A stretch of 64,000 nt of DNA from Belliella calami (GCF_022549695.1 NZ_JAKZGS010000012.1:1-64000), one strand, 5' to 3'; positions 1-8,321 are shown, counted from the stretch's first letter. A program made the numbers and translations. Notes: generated by a model from the letters alone, not told the origin.

Positions 1-2
1 TC

Positions 3-39
3 AAAGCCAGTCACGATAGCATTCGAGACTGGCTTTTTT
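3..39 (+). terminator. Rho-independent terminator, copy 1
   Basis: Perfect 10-bp stem (AAAGCCAGTC at 3-12 with GACTGGCTTT at 27-36), 14-nt loop, T run through 39. It lies at the window edge and probably ends the rRNA operon to the left. The same hairpin recurs after each 5S-like unit, at 175-211 and 367-403. Confidence 0.8.
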
Positions 40-70
40 GCGTTTGGGGGCATTGTCCCACCCATAACAA

Positions 71-167
71 CCCACCTCTTCCCATCCCGATCCGCCGTGG
101 CGGATAAGCCCTGCAGCGCCGATGGTACTGGTACGCCGCGGCGCACGGGAGAGTAGGTCGCCGCCAC
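71..167 (+). rRNA. Degenerate 5S rRNA-like unit 1 (3' portion)
   Basis: The stretch carries the 5S hallmarks in order: a CCCACCTCTTCCCATCCCGA-type segment (71-90), TAAGCCC, GCGCCGATGGTACTG (117-130) and GGGAGAGTAGGTCGCCGCC (148-165). The universally conserved loop after CCCATCCCGA, normally AACACGGAAGT, is replaced by a 14-nt GC palindrome (91-104). A second GC near-palindrome (131-146) fills the helix IV loop. I see no 5' strand able to pair with the 3' GCCGCC end, so helix I looks absent. This is probably a non-functional copy or fragment made by duplication next to a real 5S gene left of the window. A lineage-specific 5S cannot be excluded without that gene. Confidence 0.5.
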
Positions 168-174
168 ATTATTC

Positions 175-211
175 AAAGCCAGTCACGATAGCATTCGAGA
201 CTGGCTTTTTT
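175..211 (+). terminator. Rho-independent terminator, copy 2
   Basis: Exact repeat of the hairpin at 3-39, shifted by 172 bp. It directly follows the first 5S-like unit and keeps the stem, loop and T run. Confidence 0.8.
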
Positions 212-242
212 GCGTTTGGGGGCATTGTCCCACCCATAACAA

Positions 243-359
243 CCCACCTCTTCCCATCCCGATCCGCCGTGGCGGATAAGCCCTGCAGCGCCGATGGTAC
301 TGGTACGCCGCGGCGCACGGGAGAGTAGAGCCTGTCCCGATTATCTGGATCGCCGCCAC
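243..359 (+). rRNA. Degenerate 5S rRNA-like unit 2 with 20-bp insertion
   Basis: Second tandem copy of the 5S-like unit, the same as unit 1 except for a net 20-bp insertion after GGGAGAGTAG. The single base between TAG and TCGCCGCC in unit 1 becomes a 21-nt stretch at about 330-350. The insertion breaks the conserved GAGAGTAGGTCG block, which argues against a functional 5S. The palindromes in the loop C and helix IV positions are retained. Confidence 0.5.
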
Positions 360-366
360 ATTATTC

Positions 367-403
367 AAAGCCAGTCACGATAGCATTCGAGACTGGCTTT
401 TTT
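367..403 (+). terminator. Rho-independent terminator, copy 3
   Basis: Third exact copy of the AAAGCCAGTC/GACTGGCTTT hairpin with T run. It closes the tandem; sequence after about 408 is unrelated to the unit. Confidence 0.8.
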
Positions 404-408
404 GCGTT

Positions 409-1039
409 TACACCCCAGAGAGAATTATCCAGACAAGAATGCAGAGGGGCAAAGATTTTCTGTAGAGCAGATGGCTCATGCAGAGACGCAGGAGCGCATA
501 AGGTTTTTTATTGTTGGAAAGTTATGTGATGGGATTGATTTTTTCGGATTGGCCGTAGTGTTGAAGGATGTTTAGACTTAAAAGTATAGCGGAAAGACTT
601 GGAAGTAAACCTTCGAGGTTTCAAAAAAAACCTCGAAGGTTTCTGTAAGGGTGGCATGAGTTACATAAGGTTTTTTATATTTACTAGGGTTTTCAGATTT
701 TCTAACCATTGCTGGGTTACTTTCTGTCGTTTAACTTTTATATTATTATAGGCTTCTTTGCCAGTAATGAAGTGAGAGAAATATTATTTTGCGGATATCT
801 GGATTAGCAATACAAGATACTAGTAGATTTTAGCTTAGTCAATGGGAAGTAAAACCCAATAATCGAAAAACTTTATATGGGAAGTTGCAAAATTGCATAC
901 ATCCATTTACTATTAAATTAACATTTCTCTATCCCCTAACTTCTTGTCAGTTTCTATTTTTCTACAAATTTTCTCAGACAATTTATGCCAAATATTGCCT
1001 CTATCCATAGATGTTTCTTAACTTAGATTCCCCAAATTC
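409..1039. other. AT-rich intergenic region before dnaE
   Basis: No convincing coding frame. It holds one strong hairpin (607-642) and otherwise only AT-rich sequence leading to the dnaE ribosome binding site. No clear TAnnTTTG promoter box was found close to dnaE. Confidence 0.5.
607..642. repeat. Perfect 12-bp inverted repeat
   Basis: AAACCTTCGAGG (607-618) pairs perfectly with CCTCGAAGGTTT (631-642) around a 12-nt A-rich loop. Each arm contains the near-palindrome ACCTTCGAGGT. It resembles dispersed intergenic palindromes of Bacteroidota rather than a terminator of a visible gene, since no gene ends just upstream. It has weak similarity to the larger hairpin at 29170-29234. Confidence 0.6.
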
Positions 1040-1045
1040 AAGGAG
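1040..1045 (+). promoter_or_regulatory. dnaE ribosome binding site
   Basis: AAGGAG lies 5 nt before the ATG. It is a strong Shine-Dalgarno for this phylum, where most genes in the window have none, and it fixes the dnaE start. Confidence 0.7.
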
Positions 1046-1050
1046 TATTT

Positions 1051-4000
1051 ATGTACATTATTTTTGATACCGAGACCACTGGATTACCTAGGAGTTATGA
1101 CGCTCCCATGTCAGCGGATGACAATTGGCCCCGATTAGTTCAGCTAGCTTGGCAACTTCATGATGCCAAAGGAAAGTTGATTTCCAATAATAATTTCATT
1201 GTCAAGCCCGAAGGTTTTACCATTCCTTATAATGCTGAAAAAGTCCATGGAATATCCACAGAGAGGGCATTGAAAGAAGGTCATGACTTGGTCAAAGTAT
1301 TGGAAATATTCCATAAGGAAGTAGAGAAGGCTCAATACTTGGTTGGGCACAATATCGGTTTTGATATCAATGTAGTTGGATCCGAATTCCTGAGAAAGGA
1401 TGTTCCAATGCAGCTTCAGAAGATGGAGGATTTGGATACCAAGGATATCTCAACAGAGTTCTGTGCTTTGCCTGGAGGTAGGGGAGGGAAATTCAAATGG
1501 CCGACACTTACAGAATTGCACAAAAAACTTTTTGGAGTAGGTTTCGAGGATGCACATGATGCAGCATATGATGTAGCAGCTACAGCCAAATGTTTCTTTG
1601 GTCTGATTACCCAAGGAGTTCAACCTCCTGTGACAGGGGTGCAGGTTGCTGAAGTAGTCTATGAGGAACCAAAACTTGATGCAGCAAACTTTGTAGATGC
1701 TAAAGATGATCAAAAATCAGCTGCCAAAGACGTACTCCGTGCCGCGGGAAAGGCTGATATTTCAGACATGGTTGGGATGCCATTCTCCCATCTTCATGTG
1801 CATACACAATATTCGGTGCTTCAGGCAACTTCTGAAATACCAGCGATGATTTCCCTAGCCAAAGAAATGGGAATGCCTGCAATAGCCATGACAGATCATG
1901 GTAACATGATGGCGGCTTTCAACTTTGTAAAAGAGGCACTTGCAAAAGATATTAAACCAGTAATCGGTTGTGAATTCAACCTGACAAAAGATAGGAAAAA
2001 CAAAAGCCAGAAAGATGATGGGTACCAAACCGTACTTCTTGCTAAAAATAAAGCAGGATATCATAATCTAGCCAAACTGGCATCTTATGCAAACATAGAA
2101 GGGTTCTACTATTTGCCTAGAATCGATAGAGATGTTTTGGTAGAATACAAAAGTGATTTGATAGCTACCACTGGTGGGCTTTGGGGTGAGATTCCATTTT
2201 TGATCCTGAATGTTGGGGAGACCCAAGCAGAGGAAGCCTTTGTTTGGTGGAAGGAACAGTTTGGTGAGGATTTTTATGTAGAACTAAATAGGCATGGGAT
2301 TCCCGAAGAGGAAAAAGTCAATGAAGTGTTGCTGAAATTGGCAGAAAAATATGATGTCAAATACTTTGCCGCCAACAACACCTATTACAATCAAAAAGCA
2401 GATGCCAAGGCACATGATATTTTACTTTGTGTAAAGGACGGGGAACTGGTAGAAAAGCCAAAAAAATATATTGGCAAGAGAGGAAGAGAGTACAGGTATG
2501 GATTTCCAAATGACGAATTTTATATCAAGAGTCCTGAAGAGATGAAAAAGCTCTTTGCGGATCTTCCTGAGGCAATCGCTTGTACCAATGAAATCGTAGA
2601 AAAAATCGAGACTTATAAGCTCGCAAGGGAAGTTTTACTTCCAAAGTTTGATATTCCTGAAGAATTCAAAGATCCGCGTGATGAAGAAGATGGACAGAAA
2701 AGAGGGGAAAATGACTTCCTTAGACATCTGACTTACGAAGGAGCCAAGCAAAGATATCCAGAGCTGACAGATGAAATCAAAGAAAGGCTGGATTTTGAAT
2801 TGGCTACGATTGAGAAAACGGGATATCCAGGATACTTCTTGATCGTGCAGGACTTTATCACCGCAGCGAGAAATATGGGGGTTTCTGTTGGGCCTGGCAG
2901 GGGGTCTGCAGCAGGTTCAGCGGTTGCTTATTGCACAGGTATTACAAATGTCGATCCGATAGCGTACAACCTCCTTTTTGAGAGATTCCTAAACCCTGAC
3001 AGGGTTTCTCTTCCAGATATTGATATTGACTTCGATGATGAAGGTCGTCAGAGTGTGATTGACTATGTGATCAAAAAATATGGATCCAAACAAGTAGCCC
3101 AAATTATCACCTATGGTACGATGGCAGCCAAATCTGCTATTCGAGATACGGCAAGGGTGTTGAATTTACCGCTTTCTGAAGCGGATAGATTGGCTAAGCT
3201 AGTGCCAGATATTAAACTGAAGGCACTTTTTGCATTGTCAAAAGACAGAGCAAAGCTTTCTGACAAGCTCAAAAACAATGGGGAAGATCTTGGCAAAGCA
3301 GACGAACTTATCAGAATATCTAAAGGTCAAGATGAATCCTCAAAAACGATCAATCAAGCAACTATGCTTGAAGGGTCAGTAAGAAACCTTGGGATTCACG
3401 CTTGTGGTGTTATCATTACTCCAGACGATATTACCAATTTTGTACCAGTTGCATTGGCTAAAGATTCGGACTTGGTATGTACGCAGTTTGATAACTCCGT
3501 AGTAGAAAGTGCTGGCCTATTGAAAATGGACTTCTTGGGCTTGAAGACACTAACCCTGATCAAGGATGCGGTGAAGATAGTCAAAGAAAGGCATGGAATC
3601 CAACTGGATCCTGACAATTTCCCGATTGATGATGTGAAGACCTATGAGCTTTTTCAACGTGGTGAGACAGTCGGTATATTCCAGTACGAATCTGCAGGAA
3701 TGCAGAAATACATGCGGGAATTAAAACCTACTGTTTTTGCGGATTTGATTGCCATGAATGCGCTTTATAGACCGGGGCCTTTGGCTTACATTCCATCTTT
3801 TATCCAAAGAAAGCATGGGACAGAGCCTATTACCTACGATTTGGATGACATGAAGGAATACCTAGAGGAAACTTATGGTATTACTGTCTATCAGGAACAG
3901 GTGATGTTGCTTTCCCAAAAACTCGCTGATTTCACCAAAGGTGAAGCGGATGTATTGAGAAAGGCAATGGGGAAAAAGCAGAAAGATGTCCTTGACAAAA

Positions 4001-5337
4001 TGAAACCAAAGTTTATAGAGCAAGCAGCTGTTAAAGGACATGACGCCAAGAAGCTTGCGAAAATCTGGACTGACTGGGAAGCATTTGCCTCTTACGCTTT
4101 CAATAAATCCCACTCGACCTGTTATGCATGGATTGCTTATCAGACAGCTTACCTCAAAGCACATTATCCAGCAGAATATATGGCTTCTGTATTGAGCAAC
4201 AACATGAACGATATTACCCAAGTGACATTCTTTATGGAAGAATGTCGGAGAATGGGAATTTCTGTATTGGGGCCGGATGTGAATGAATCCAAAAGTGGTT
4301 TTACCGTAAATCAAGAAGGTAAAATTCGATTTGGATTGGCGGCTATCAAAGGCTCCGGTTCTGCAGCTGTTCATTCGATCATTGAAGAAAGGGAAAAGTC
4401 AGGACCATATCAGAATATTTTTGATTTCACCAAACGGGTAAATTCAAAAGCTGTCAATAAAAAAACTTTGGAATCTCTTGCAATGGCAGGAGGATTTGAT
4501 TGTTTTCCTGCTCACCATAGAAGGCAGTATTTGGAGTCTGTAGATGGTGATGGAACTGTCTTGGAAAAGGCTGTAAAATATGCCCAAAAAGTACAACAGG
4601 AAGCAGACAGCTCTCAAGTTAGTTTGTTTGGAGGAGGAACTGGTATGGAAGTTCCCTTACCGAGCTTTACTCCAATTGAACCTTTCAGTCAATTGCAGCA
4701 GCTGAATATTGAGAAGGAAGTTGTCGGTCTGTATATTTCTGGACATCCTTTGGATCAATTCAAAATCGAGATAGAAGCATTTACCAATACACCACTTCCT
4801 GATTTTGCAAACATGGATATACTTCGTACTAAAGGAGATATCAAAACAGCAGGGTCTGTGTCAAGTTTTGCGCATAGGACAACCAAGACGGGGAAACCGT
4901 TTGGGACATTGTCGCTTGAAGATTATCATGGAGCACATACATTTTTCATCTTTGGGGATGACTATGTGAAGTTCAAAGAGTACTTTATGACGGGTTGGTT
5001 TCTCTATATCACTGGATCCGTACATCCGAATAAGTGGAAAGAAAATGAATTTGAATTCAAGATAAACAACATCACCCTCCTAGATCAAATCCGAGGCAAG
5101 ATGATCAAAGGGCTAAGAGTGAATATTGATTTGGATGATTTGACTTTGGATTTGATGGAAAAATTGGAGAAAATCACCCAGAAGTATTCAGGTGATGCCA
5201 AGCTATTTATCAATGTCATAGACAGCAAAGAAAACATCACCCTAGACCTCATGTCCACCAAATTCAAAGTAGATCCATCCAATGAAATGATCCAAGAATT
5301 GGGGATGCTACCGGAGGTGGTCTATCAGATTGTGTAA
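1051..5337 (+). CDS. dnaE: DNA polymerase III alpha subunit with fused 3'-5' exonuclease
   Basis: Replicative polymerase subunit of 1428 residues, longer than the usual ~1160 because a DnaQ-like DEDDh proofreading domain is fused at the N terminus (residues ~1-175, starting MYIIFDTETTGLP, with HNIGFD and HDAAYD motifs). A PHP domain begins near residue 245 (HLHVHTQYS). The Pol III palm and fingers follow: GPGRGSAAGS near 614, then PDIDIDFDDEGR near 656 with two catalytic Asp, and KMDFLGLKTL with the third. A C-terminal OB-fold starts near 1267. The fusion supplies proofreading in cis, as known for some Bacteroidota DnaE proteins. The start is supported by the AAGGAG site. No intein or frameshift was seen. 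Confidence 0.97.
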   Translation: MYIIFDTETTGLPRSYDAPMSADDNWPRLVQLAWQLHDAKGKLISNNNFIVKPEGFTIPYNAEKVHGISTERALKEGHDLVKVLEIFHKEVEKAQYLVGHNIGFDINVVGSEFLRKDVPMQLQKMEDLDTKDISTEFCALPGGRGGKFKWPTLTELHKKLFGVGFEDAHDAAYDVAATAKCFFGLITQGVQPPVTGVQVAEVVYEEPKLDAANFVDAKDDQKSAAKDVLRAAGKADISDMVGMPFSHLHVHTQYSVLQATSEIPAMISLAKEMGMPAIAMTDHGNMMAAFNFVKEALAKDIKPVIGCEFNLTKDRKNKSQKDDGYQTVLLAKNKAGYHNLAKLASYANIEGFYYLPRIDRDVLVEYKSDLIATTGGLWGEIPFLILNVGETQAEEAFVWWKEQFGEDFYVELNRHGIPEEEKVNEVLLKLAEKYDVKYFAANNTYYNQKADAKAHDILLCVKDGELVEKPKKYIGKRGREYRYGFPNDEFYIKSPEEMKKLFADLPEAIACTNEIVEKIETYKLAREVLLPKFDIPEEFKDPRDEEDGQKRGENDFLRHLTYEGAKQRYPELTDEIKERLDFELATIEKTGYPGYFLIVQDFITAARNMGVSVGPGRGSAAGSAVAYCTGITNVDPIAYNLLFERFLNPDRVSLPDIDIDFDDEGRQSVIDYVIKKYGSKQVAQIITYGTMAAKSAIRDTARVLNLPLSEADRLAKLVPDIKLKALFALSKDRAKLSDKLKNNGEDLGKADELIRISKGQDESSKTINQATMLEGSVRNLGIHACGVIITPDDITNFVPVALAKDSDLVCTQFDNSVVESAGLLKMDFLGLKTLTLIKDAVKIVKERHGIQLDPDNFPIDDVKTYELFQRGETVGIFQYESAGMQKYMRELKPTVFADLIAMNALYRPGPLAYIPSFIQRKHGTEPITYDLDDMKEYLEETYGITVYQEQVMLLSQKLADFTKGEADVLRKAMGKKQKDVLDKMKPKFIEQAAVKGHDAKKLAKIWTDWEAFASYAFNKSHSTCYAWIAYQTAYLKAHYPAEYMASVLSNNMNDITQVTFFMEECRRMGISVLGPDVNESKSGFTVNQEGKIRFGLAAIKGSGSAAVHSIIEEREKSGPYQNIFDFTKRVNSKAVNKKTLESLAMAGGFDCFPAHHRRQYLESVDGDGTVLEKAVKYAQKVQQEADSSQVSLFGGGTGMEVPLPSFTPIEPFSQLQQLNIEKEVVGLYISGHPLDQFKIEIEAFTNTPLPDFANMDILRTKGDIKTAGSVSSFAHRTTKTGKPFGTLSLEDYHGAHTFFIFGDDYVKFKEYFMTGWFLYITGSVHPNKWKENEFEFKINNITLLDQIRGKMIKGLRVNIDLDDLTLDLMEKLEKITQKYSGDAKLFINVIDSKENITLDLMSTKFKVDPSNEMIQELGMLPEVVYQIV

Positions 5338-5410
5338 TAGGAGTTAAAAGATTGGAGGAGATTAAAATTGAAAAATTGATCAAGGCTTTTTTGGGGCTGT
5401 TGTGATGGAT

Positions 5411-6435
5411 AAGAAAATCAGCGCAATCAGCGGGCTTTATTTATTTCCCGCAGATCTCGCAGATTACCGCAGAAGTAGGAGTATGGATTGATCAAGTTCT
5501 TTGTTTCCGGTAAAGAATCAGCGTACATCAGCGCAGTCAGCGGGCTATATATTTCTCCCGCAGATCTCGCAGATTACCGCAGAAGTATGAGAGTGGATTG
5601 ATCAAGTTCTTGATTTTCGGTAAAGAATCAGCGGATATCAGCGTAATCAGCGGGCTTTAATTATCTCCCGCAGATCTCGCAGATTACCGCAGAAGTAGGA
5701 GTTTGGATTGATCAAGTTTTTAAATTCCGGTAAAGAATCAGCGTACATCAGCGCAGTCAGCGGGCTATATATTTCTCCCGCAGATCTCGCAGATTCCCGC
5801 AGAAGTAGGAGTATGGATTGATCAAGTTCTTAATTTTCGGTAAAGAATTAGCGGATATCAGCGCAATCAGCGGGCTATATATTTCTCCCGCAGATCTCGC
5901 AGATTACCGCAGAAGTAGGAGTATGGATTGATCAAGTTCTTTGTTTCCGGTAAAGAATCAGCGGATATCAGCGCAATCAGCGGGCTGTTTATTTTCCCCG
6001 CAGATCTCGCAGATTCCCGCAGAAGTAGGAGTTTGGATTGATCAAATTCTTAATTTTCGGTAAAGAATCAGCGTACATCAGCGCAATCAGCGGGCTGTTT
6101 ATTTTCCCCGCAGATCTCGCAGATTCCCGCAGAAGTAGGAGTTTGGATTGATCAAATTCTTAATTTTCGGTAAAGAATCAGCGTACATCAGCGCAGTCAG
6201 CGGGCTATTTATTTCTCCCGCAGATCTCGCAGATTCCCGCAGAAGTAGGAGTTTGGATTAATCAAATTCTTAATTTTCGGTAAAGAATTAGCGGATATCA
6301 GCGCAATCAGCGGGCTGTTTATTTTCCCCGCAGATCTCGCAGATTACCGCAGAAGAGGAATGGGTTGGTTTGATGATAAATCCCTAGAAAAAAATCAGTG
6401 CAAATCTGCCTAATCAGTGTCCTCTGTGTTCAATC
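5411..6435. repeat. 110-bp tandem repeat array, copy A
   Basis: The motif CCCGCAGATCTCGCAGATT recurs at 5447, 5557, 5667, 5777, 5887, 5997, 6107, 6217 and 6327, an invariant 110-bp period with point variants but no length change (eight full units plus a partial). Each unit has a CGCAGATNN triplet in 10-bp steps, then GGATTGATCAA(G/A)TTCTT and TTTTCGGTAAAGAAT, then an ATCAGCGNN triplet in 10-bp steps. The two triplets form an imperfect inverted pair (19 of 26 positions). The array ends in an 85-bp terminal element (6351-6435) also found at the end of array B. 110 is not a multiple of 3, so no frame stays open. Not CRISPR: there are no unique spacers. Confidence 0.95.
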
Positions 6436-6985
6436 TATCTTTGTATTTTTCAATTAGTTTTGGATCGTAGAGTGGATGGCCAAAGAATTTGATTTTGTTC
6501 TTTCCATCTAGAAGAAAGGTACGTAGATTCCTGTCGGCTGTGAGCAAGTCATTGGAGTTTTCGAAAGTATATCCATCATCCCAAAGTATTATGCCCTTTA
6601 CATCGATAGATGGTTCAAAATGCCTTAAGAAATATATCGAATCGGCAGGTGGGACATTCAAGACATAAATTGTTTGGGCAAGTGTGTTTTCTTCTGTGAT
6701 TTCCCGGAACAGCATATCGGCTTGGTTAAGGTCATTGATGACACATTTCATACAGACACCATCAACGATGGAGATGATTTTCTTTTTGGGCATGAATTGA
6801 GTTAGGATAGAATCAGGATCATAAAGCTTGCCACTTATTAGTAGCTTTAAATTCCTGTTGAATTCCACGGCAGGTCGGTCGATTATGAGATCAGAAGCTT
6901 TATCATTTTTTCTGTGGCAAGCAAAAAATATAAAGCCTAGGACTAAAAATAAAACTATTGCTTTGTTGTTCATATTCCTAATCAT
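6410..6985 (-). CDS. Thioredoxin-like lipoprotein with CMKC motif
   Basis: 191 residues with a lipoprotein signal (hydrophobic run ending IFFAC, lipid-bearing Cys near residue 23). A thioredoxin-type core follows: a beta strand, then DGVCMKC (a CxxC pair) where redox thioredoxins carry their active site. A later LLDGKNKIKFFGHPLYDP segment is typical of AhpC/TSA-like Bacteroidota lipoproteins. It overlaps the upstream propeller gene by 8 bp (a second Met at residue 5 is possible), so the two are co-translated. The last seven codons and the stop lie inside the terminal element of repeat array A. Inference: a periplasm-facing redox partner for the Cys-rich peptide encoded first in this cassette. 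The exact function is unknown. Confidence 0.7.
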   Translation of the reverse strand: MIRNMNNKAIVLFLVLGFIFFACHRKNDKASDLIIDRPAVEFNRNLKLLISGKLYDPDSILTQFMPKKKIISIVDGVCMKCVINDLNQADMLFREITEENTLAQTIYVLNVPPADSIYFLRHFEPSIDVKGIILWDDGYTFENSNDLLTADRNLRTFLLDGKNKIKFFGHPLYDPKLIEKYKDRLNTEDTD

Positions 6986-7988
6986 AATGGAAATAACCTA
7001 ATGGGATTTCTCTATCTGAGAAAAAGCAGAAAATGCGATTGTTTTCCTCATCTACGGTGAAAGTCATAATTTGATGTTCTGTGTCTAGGGTTTTTAATAA
7101 TTCTCCTTCTAGGCTAAAGAACAGTAATTTATTTGGCTGAATTCCTTTTGGTCTTTGATTTTTATCTAATAAAAAGCCGTAATCGCCCAAATAAGAAGTT
7201 ATAATATATTTATCTGTGATTGTCGTTTGACCAAAAAATTTCAATTTTCTATTCTCATTATCAAATTTCTTTTCTCCAATTAGGTTCATTTTAATTTTAC
7301 CATGATTATCAAAGACACTTAGTATATCATAATTAGTATATGATAGTACCATTATATTATGATGGTATGAATAATCAAAGTAAGCATTTGTTCTTTCTCC
7401 GACGAGATTTGGGTGCTCTTCCCCAAACTTTTCAATATTACCAGTTTCCAAATCCCATTTGCCTAAGCTGGTTCTAAACTCCCCTGGTCTAAGTACTTCA
7501 ACCCAAGACCCATAAGCTAATTGTTCATCTACAAATTTTAGTCTAGATAAAAACTCTCCCTTTCCAAAAGGAAAAGAAACTGAAGGTTTGTATTTGTCAT
7601 CCAGAAGTAATGAATCTAAATTGAATTGAAACAACTTTAGTTTTGCAAAATCGGGAATCCAAAATCTATCTGAATGGTAGCTTTGAGTAAATTCTCCAAT
7701 TCTTGTGATTTCACCAGGGCCTTCTCCTAAAAATCCAGTACTACTTATATATTCAAAATTGTTTTTATTATAGATATGTATTGCTTTTTCTGCTGTTGAA
7801 AGCATATCCATAACGATTAAATACTCACCTAGAATTGAAAGTCCACCATAAGTGATCAATGGTTCTGTGTCAAAATCCTGAATTTTAGTTGAAATGTTTT
7901 CAACTTTATCTATTGTAAATGGTCTATCAAAGGAATCTTGTTCACAAGATATAAATAGAAGCATAGTGAAAATGGAAAAGATTCTCAT
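6978..7988 (-). CDS. Six-bladed beta-propeller lipoprotein (BF3164/TolB-like family)
   Basis: 336 residues with a short signal peptide ending LLFISC, an apparent lipobox with Cys at about residue 15. The body has recurring beta-strand pairs and the GFLGEGPGEI motif typical of the Bacteroidota 6-bladed beta-propeller lipoproteins often found beside NVEALA-type small exported peptides. It is the middle gene of a three-gene minus-strand cassette, after the Cys-rich peptide and translationally coupled to the CxxC lipoprotein. A terminator-like hairpin separates it from the peptide gene. No catalytic motif is visible; a binding or scaffold role at the cell envelope is inference. Confidence 0.65.
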   Translation of the reverse strand: MRIFSIFTMLLFISCEQDSFDRPFTIDKVENISTKIQDFDTEPLITYGGLSILGEYLIVMDMLSTAEKAIHIYNKNNFEYISSTGFLGEGPGEITRIGEFTQSYHSDRFWIPDFAKLKLFQFNLDSLLLDDKYKPSVSFPFGKGEFLSRLKFVDEQLAYGSWVEVLRPGEFRTSLGKWDLETGNIEKFGEEHPNLVGERTNAYFDYSYHHNIMVLSYTNYDILSVFDNHGKIKMNLIGEKKFDNENRKLKFFGQTTITDKYIITSYLGDYGFLLDKNQRPKGIQPNKLLFFSLEGELLKTLDTEHQIMTFTVDEENNRIFCFFSDREIPLGYFHYD

Positions 7989-8025
7989 GTTATCTTTTTG
8001 TTTTATATAAAAATATTTGTTGTAA

Positions 8026-8066
8026 AAAGATTCTCAATTATAGTCAACTAAACTATAATTGAGAAT
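8026..8066 (-). terminator. Terminator between peptide and propeller genes
   Basis: On the minus strand an AT-rich stem of about 15 bp (ATTCTCAATTATAGT / ACTATAATTGAGAAT) with a 6-7-nt loop is followed by CTTTTT. It begins just after the peptide stop and ends before the propeller start. This should make most transcripts end after the peptide, with read-through into the two lipoprotein genes. Confidence 0.65.
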
Positions 8067-8073
8067 AGCTCTT

Positions 8074-8271
8074 TTATTGAACCTTTACATCTCCCCAGTC
8101 ATATTCTTCTAGGCAAGAATGCCATCCATTACACGAACATCCACCACTACCTTGAACACACCCATTCGGGCAATCTGGATTAGTTTGAGCAATGCTGTTG
8201 CCGCTCATCATCATCCCACCTGCAATAAAAAGAGCACAGGCTACTAAAGTAATCTTGATTTTTGAAAACAT
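8074..8271 (-). CDS. Small exported Cys-rich peptide (NVEALA-like)
   Basis: 65 residues from the ATG at 8271. A longer frame to 8334 exists, but this start gives a clean signal peptide (MFSKIKITL then a hydrophobic core, predicted cut after SIA) and sits just below a promoter. The mature part is about 36 residues with five cysteines in the pattern CPNGC...GGCSCNG...C, ending in acidic and aromatic residues. Small Cys-containing exported peptides beside 6-bladed propeller lipoproteins are known in Bacteroidota as the NVEALA group; the literal NVEALA string is absent here, so membership is inference. An odd cysteine count suggests either one free thiol or intermolecular disulfides. Function unknown. 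Confidence 0.65.
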   Translation of the reverse strand: MFSKIKITLVACALFIAGGMMMSGNSIAQTNPDCPNGCVQGSGGCSCNGWHSCLEEYDWGDVKVQ

Positions 8272-8290
8272 AATATAGTTATTTTGGTTA

Positions 8291-8321
8291 AAATTATACA
8301 GAGCAGACTTTGCTATGCAAT
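8291..8321 (-). promoter_or_regulatory. Promoter of the small-peptide cassette
   Basis: Minus strand: ATTG (8318-8321), 19-nt spacer, TATAATTT (8291-8298), against the Bacteroidota consensus TTTG-N19-TAnnTTTG. The spacing is exact and the -7 box is partial. It lies about 20 nt upstream of the ATG at 8271. Confidence 0.45.

Larger units (their letters stand above)
1..408 (+). repeat. Tandem duplication of 5S-tail plus terminator
   Basis: Unit 1 is 1-172, unit 2 is 173-364 (192 bp, 20-bp insertion), and a third partial unit covers 365-408. Identity between units is essentially complete outside the insertion, so the duplication is recent or kept uniform by gene conversion. The phase, starting with the terminator, fits unequal recombination at the end of an rRNA operon. 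Confidence 0.8.

Noticed and set aside
122-368. Overlapping ORFs on both strands in the 5S-like tandem
   Set aside because: They run through rRNA-like sequence, palindromes and terminators, have no protein-like composition, and exist only because the unit is GC-rich.
3862-4374. 170-codon minus-strand ORF inside dnaE
   Set aside because: Antisense to conserved polymerase motifs; composition is typical of a shadow frame.
5447-6416. CRISPR array interpretation of the 110-bp repeats
   Set aside because: The whole 110-bp unit is repeated, with no unique spacers and no cas genes; it is a satellite-type tandem repeat.
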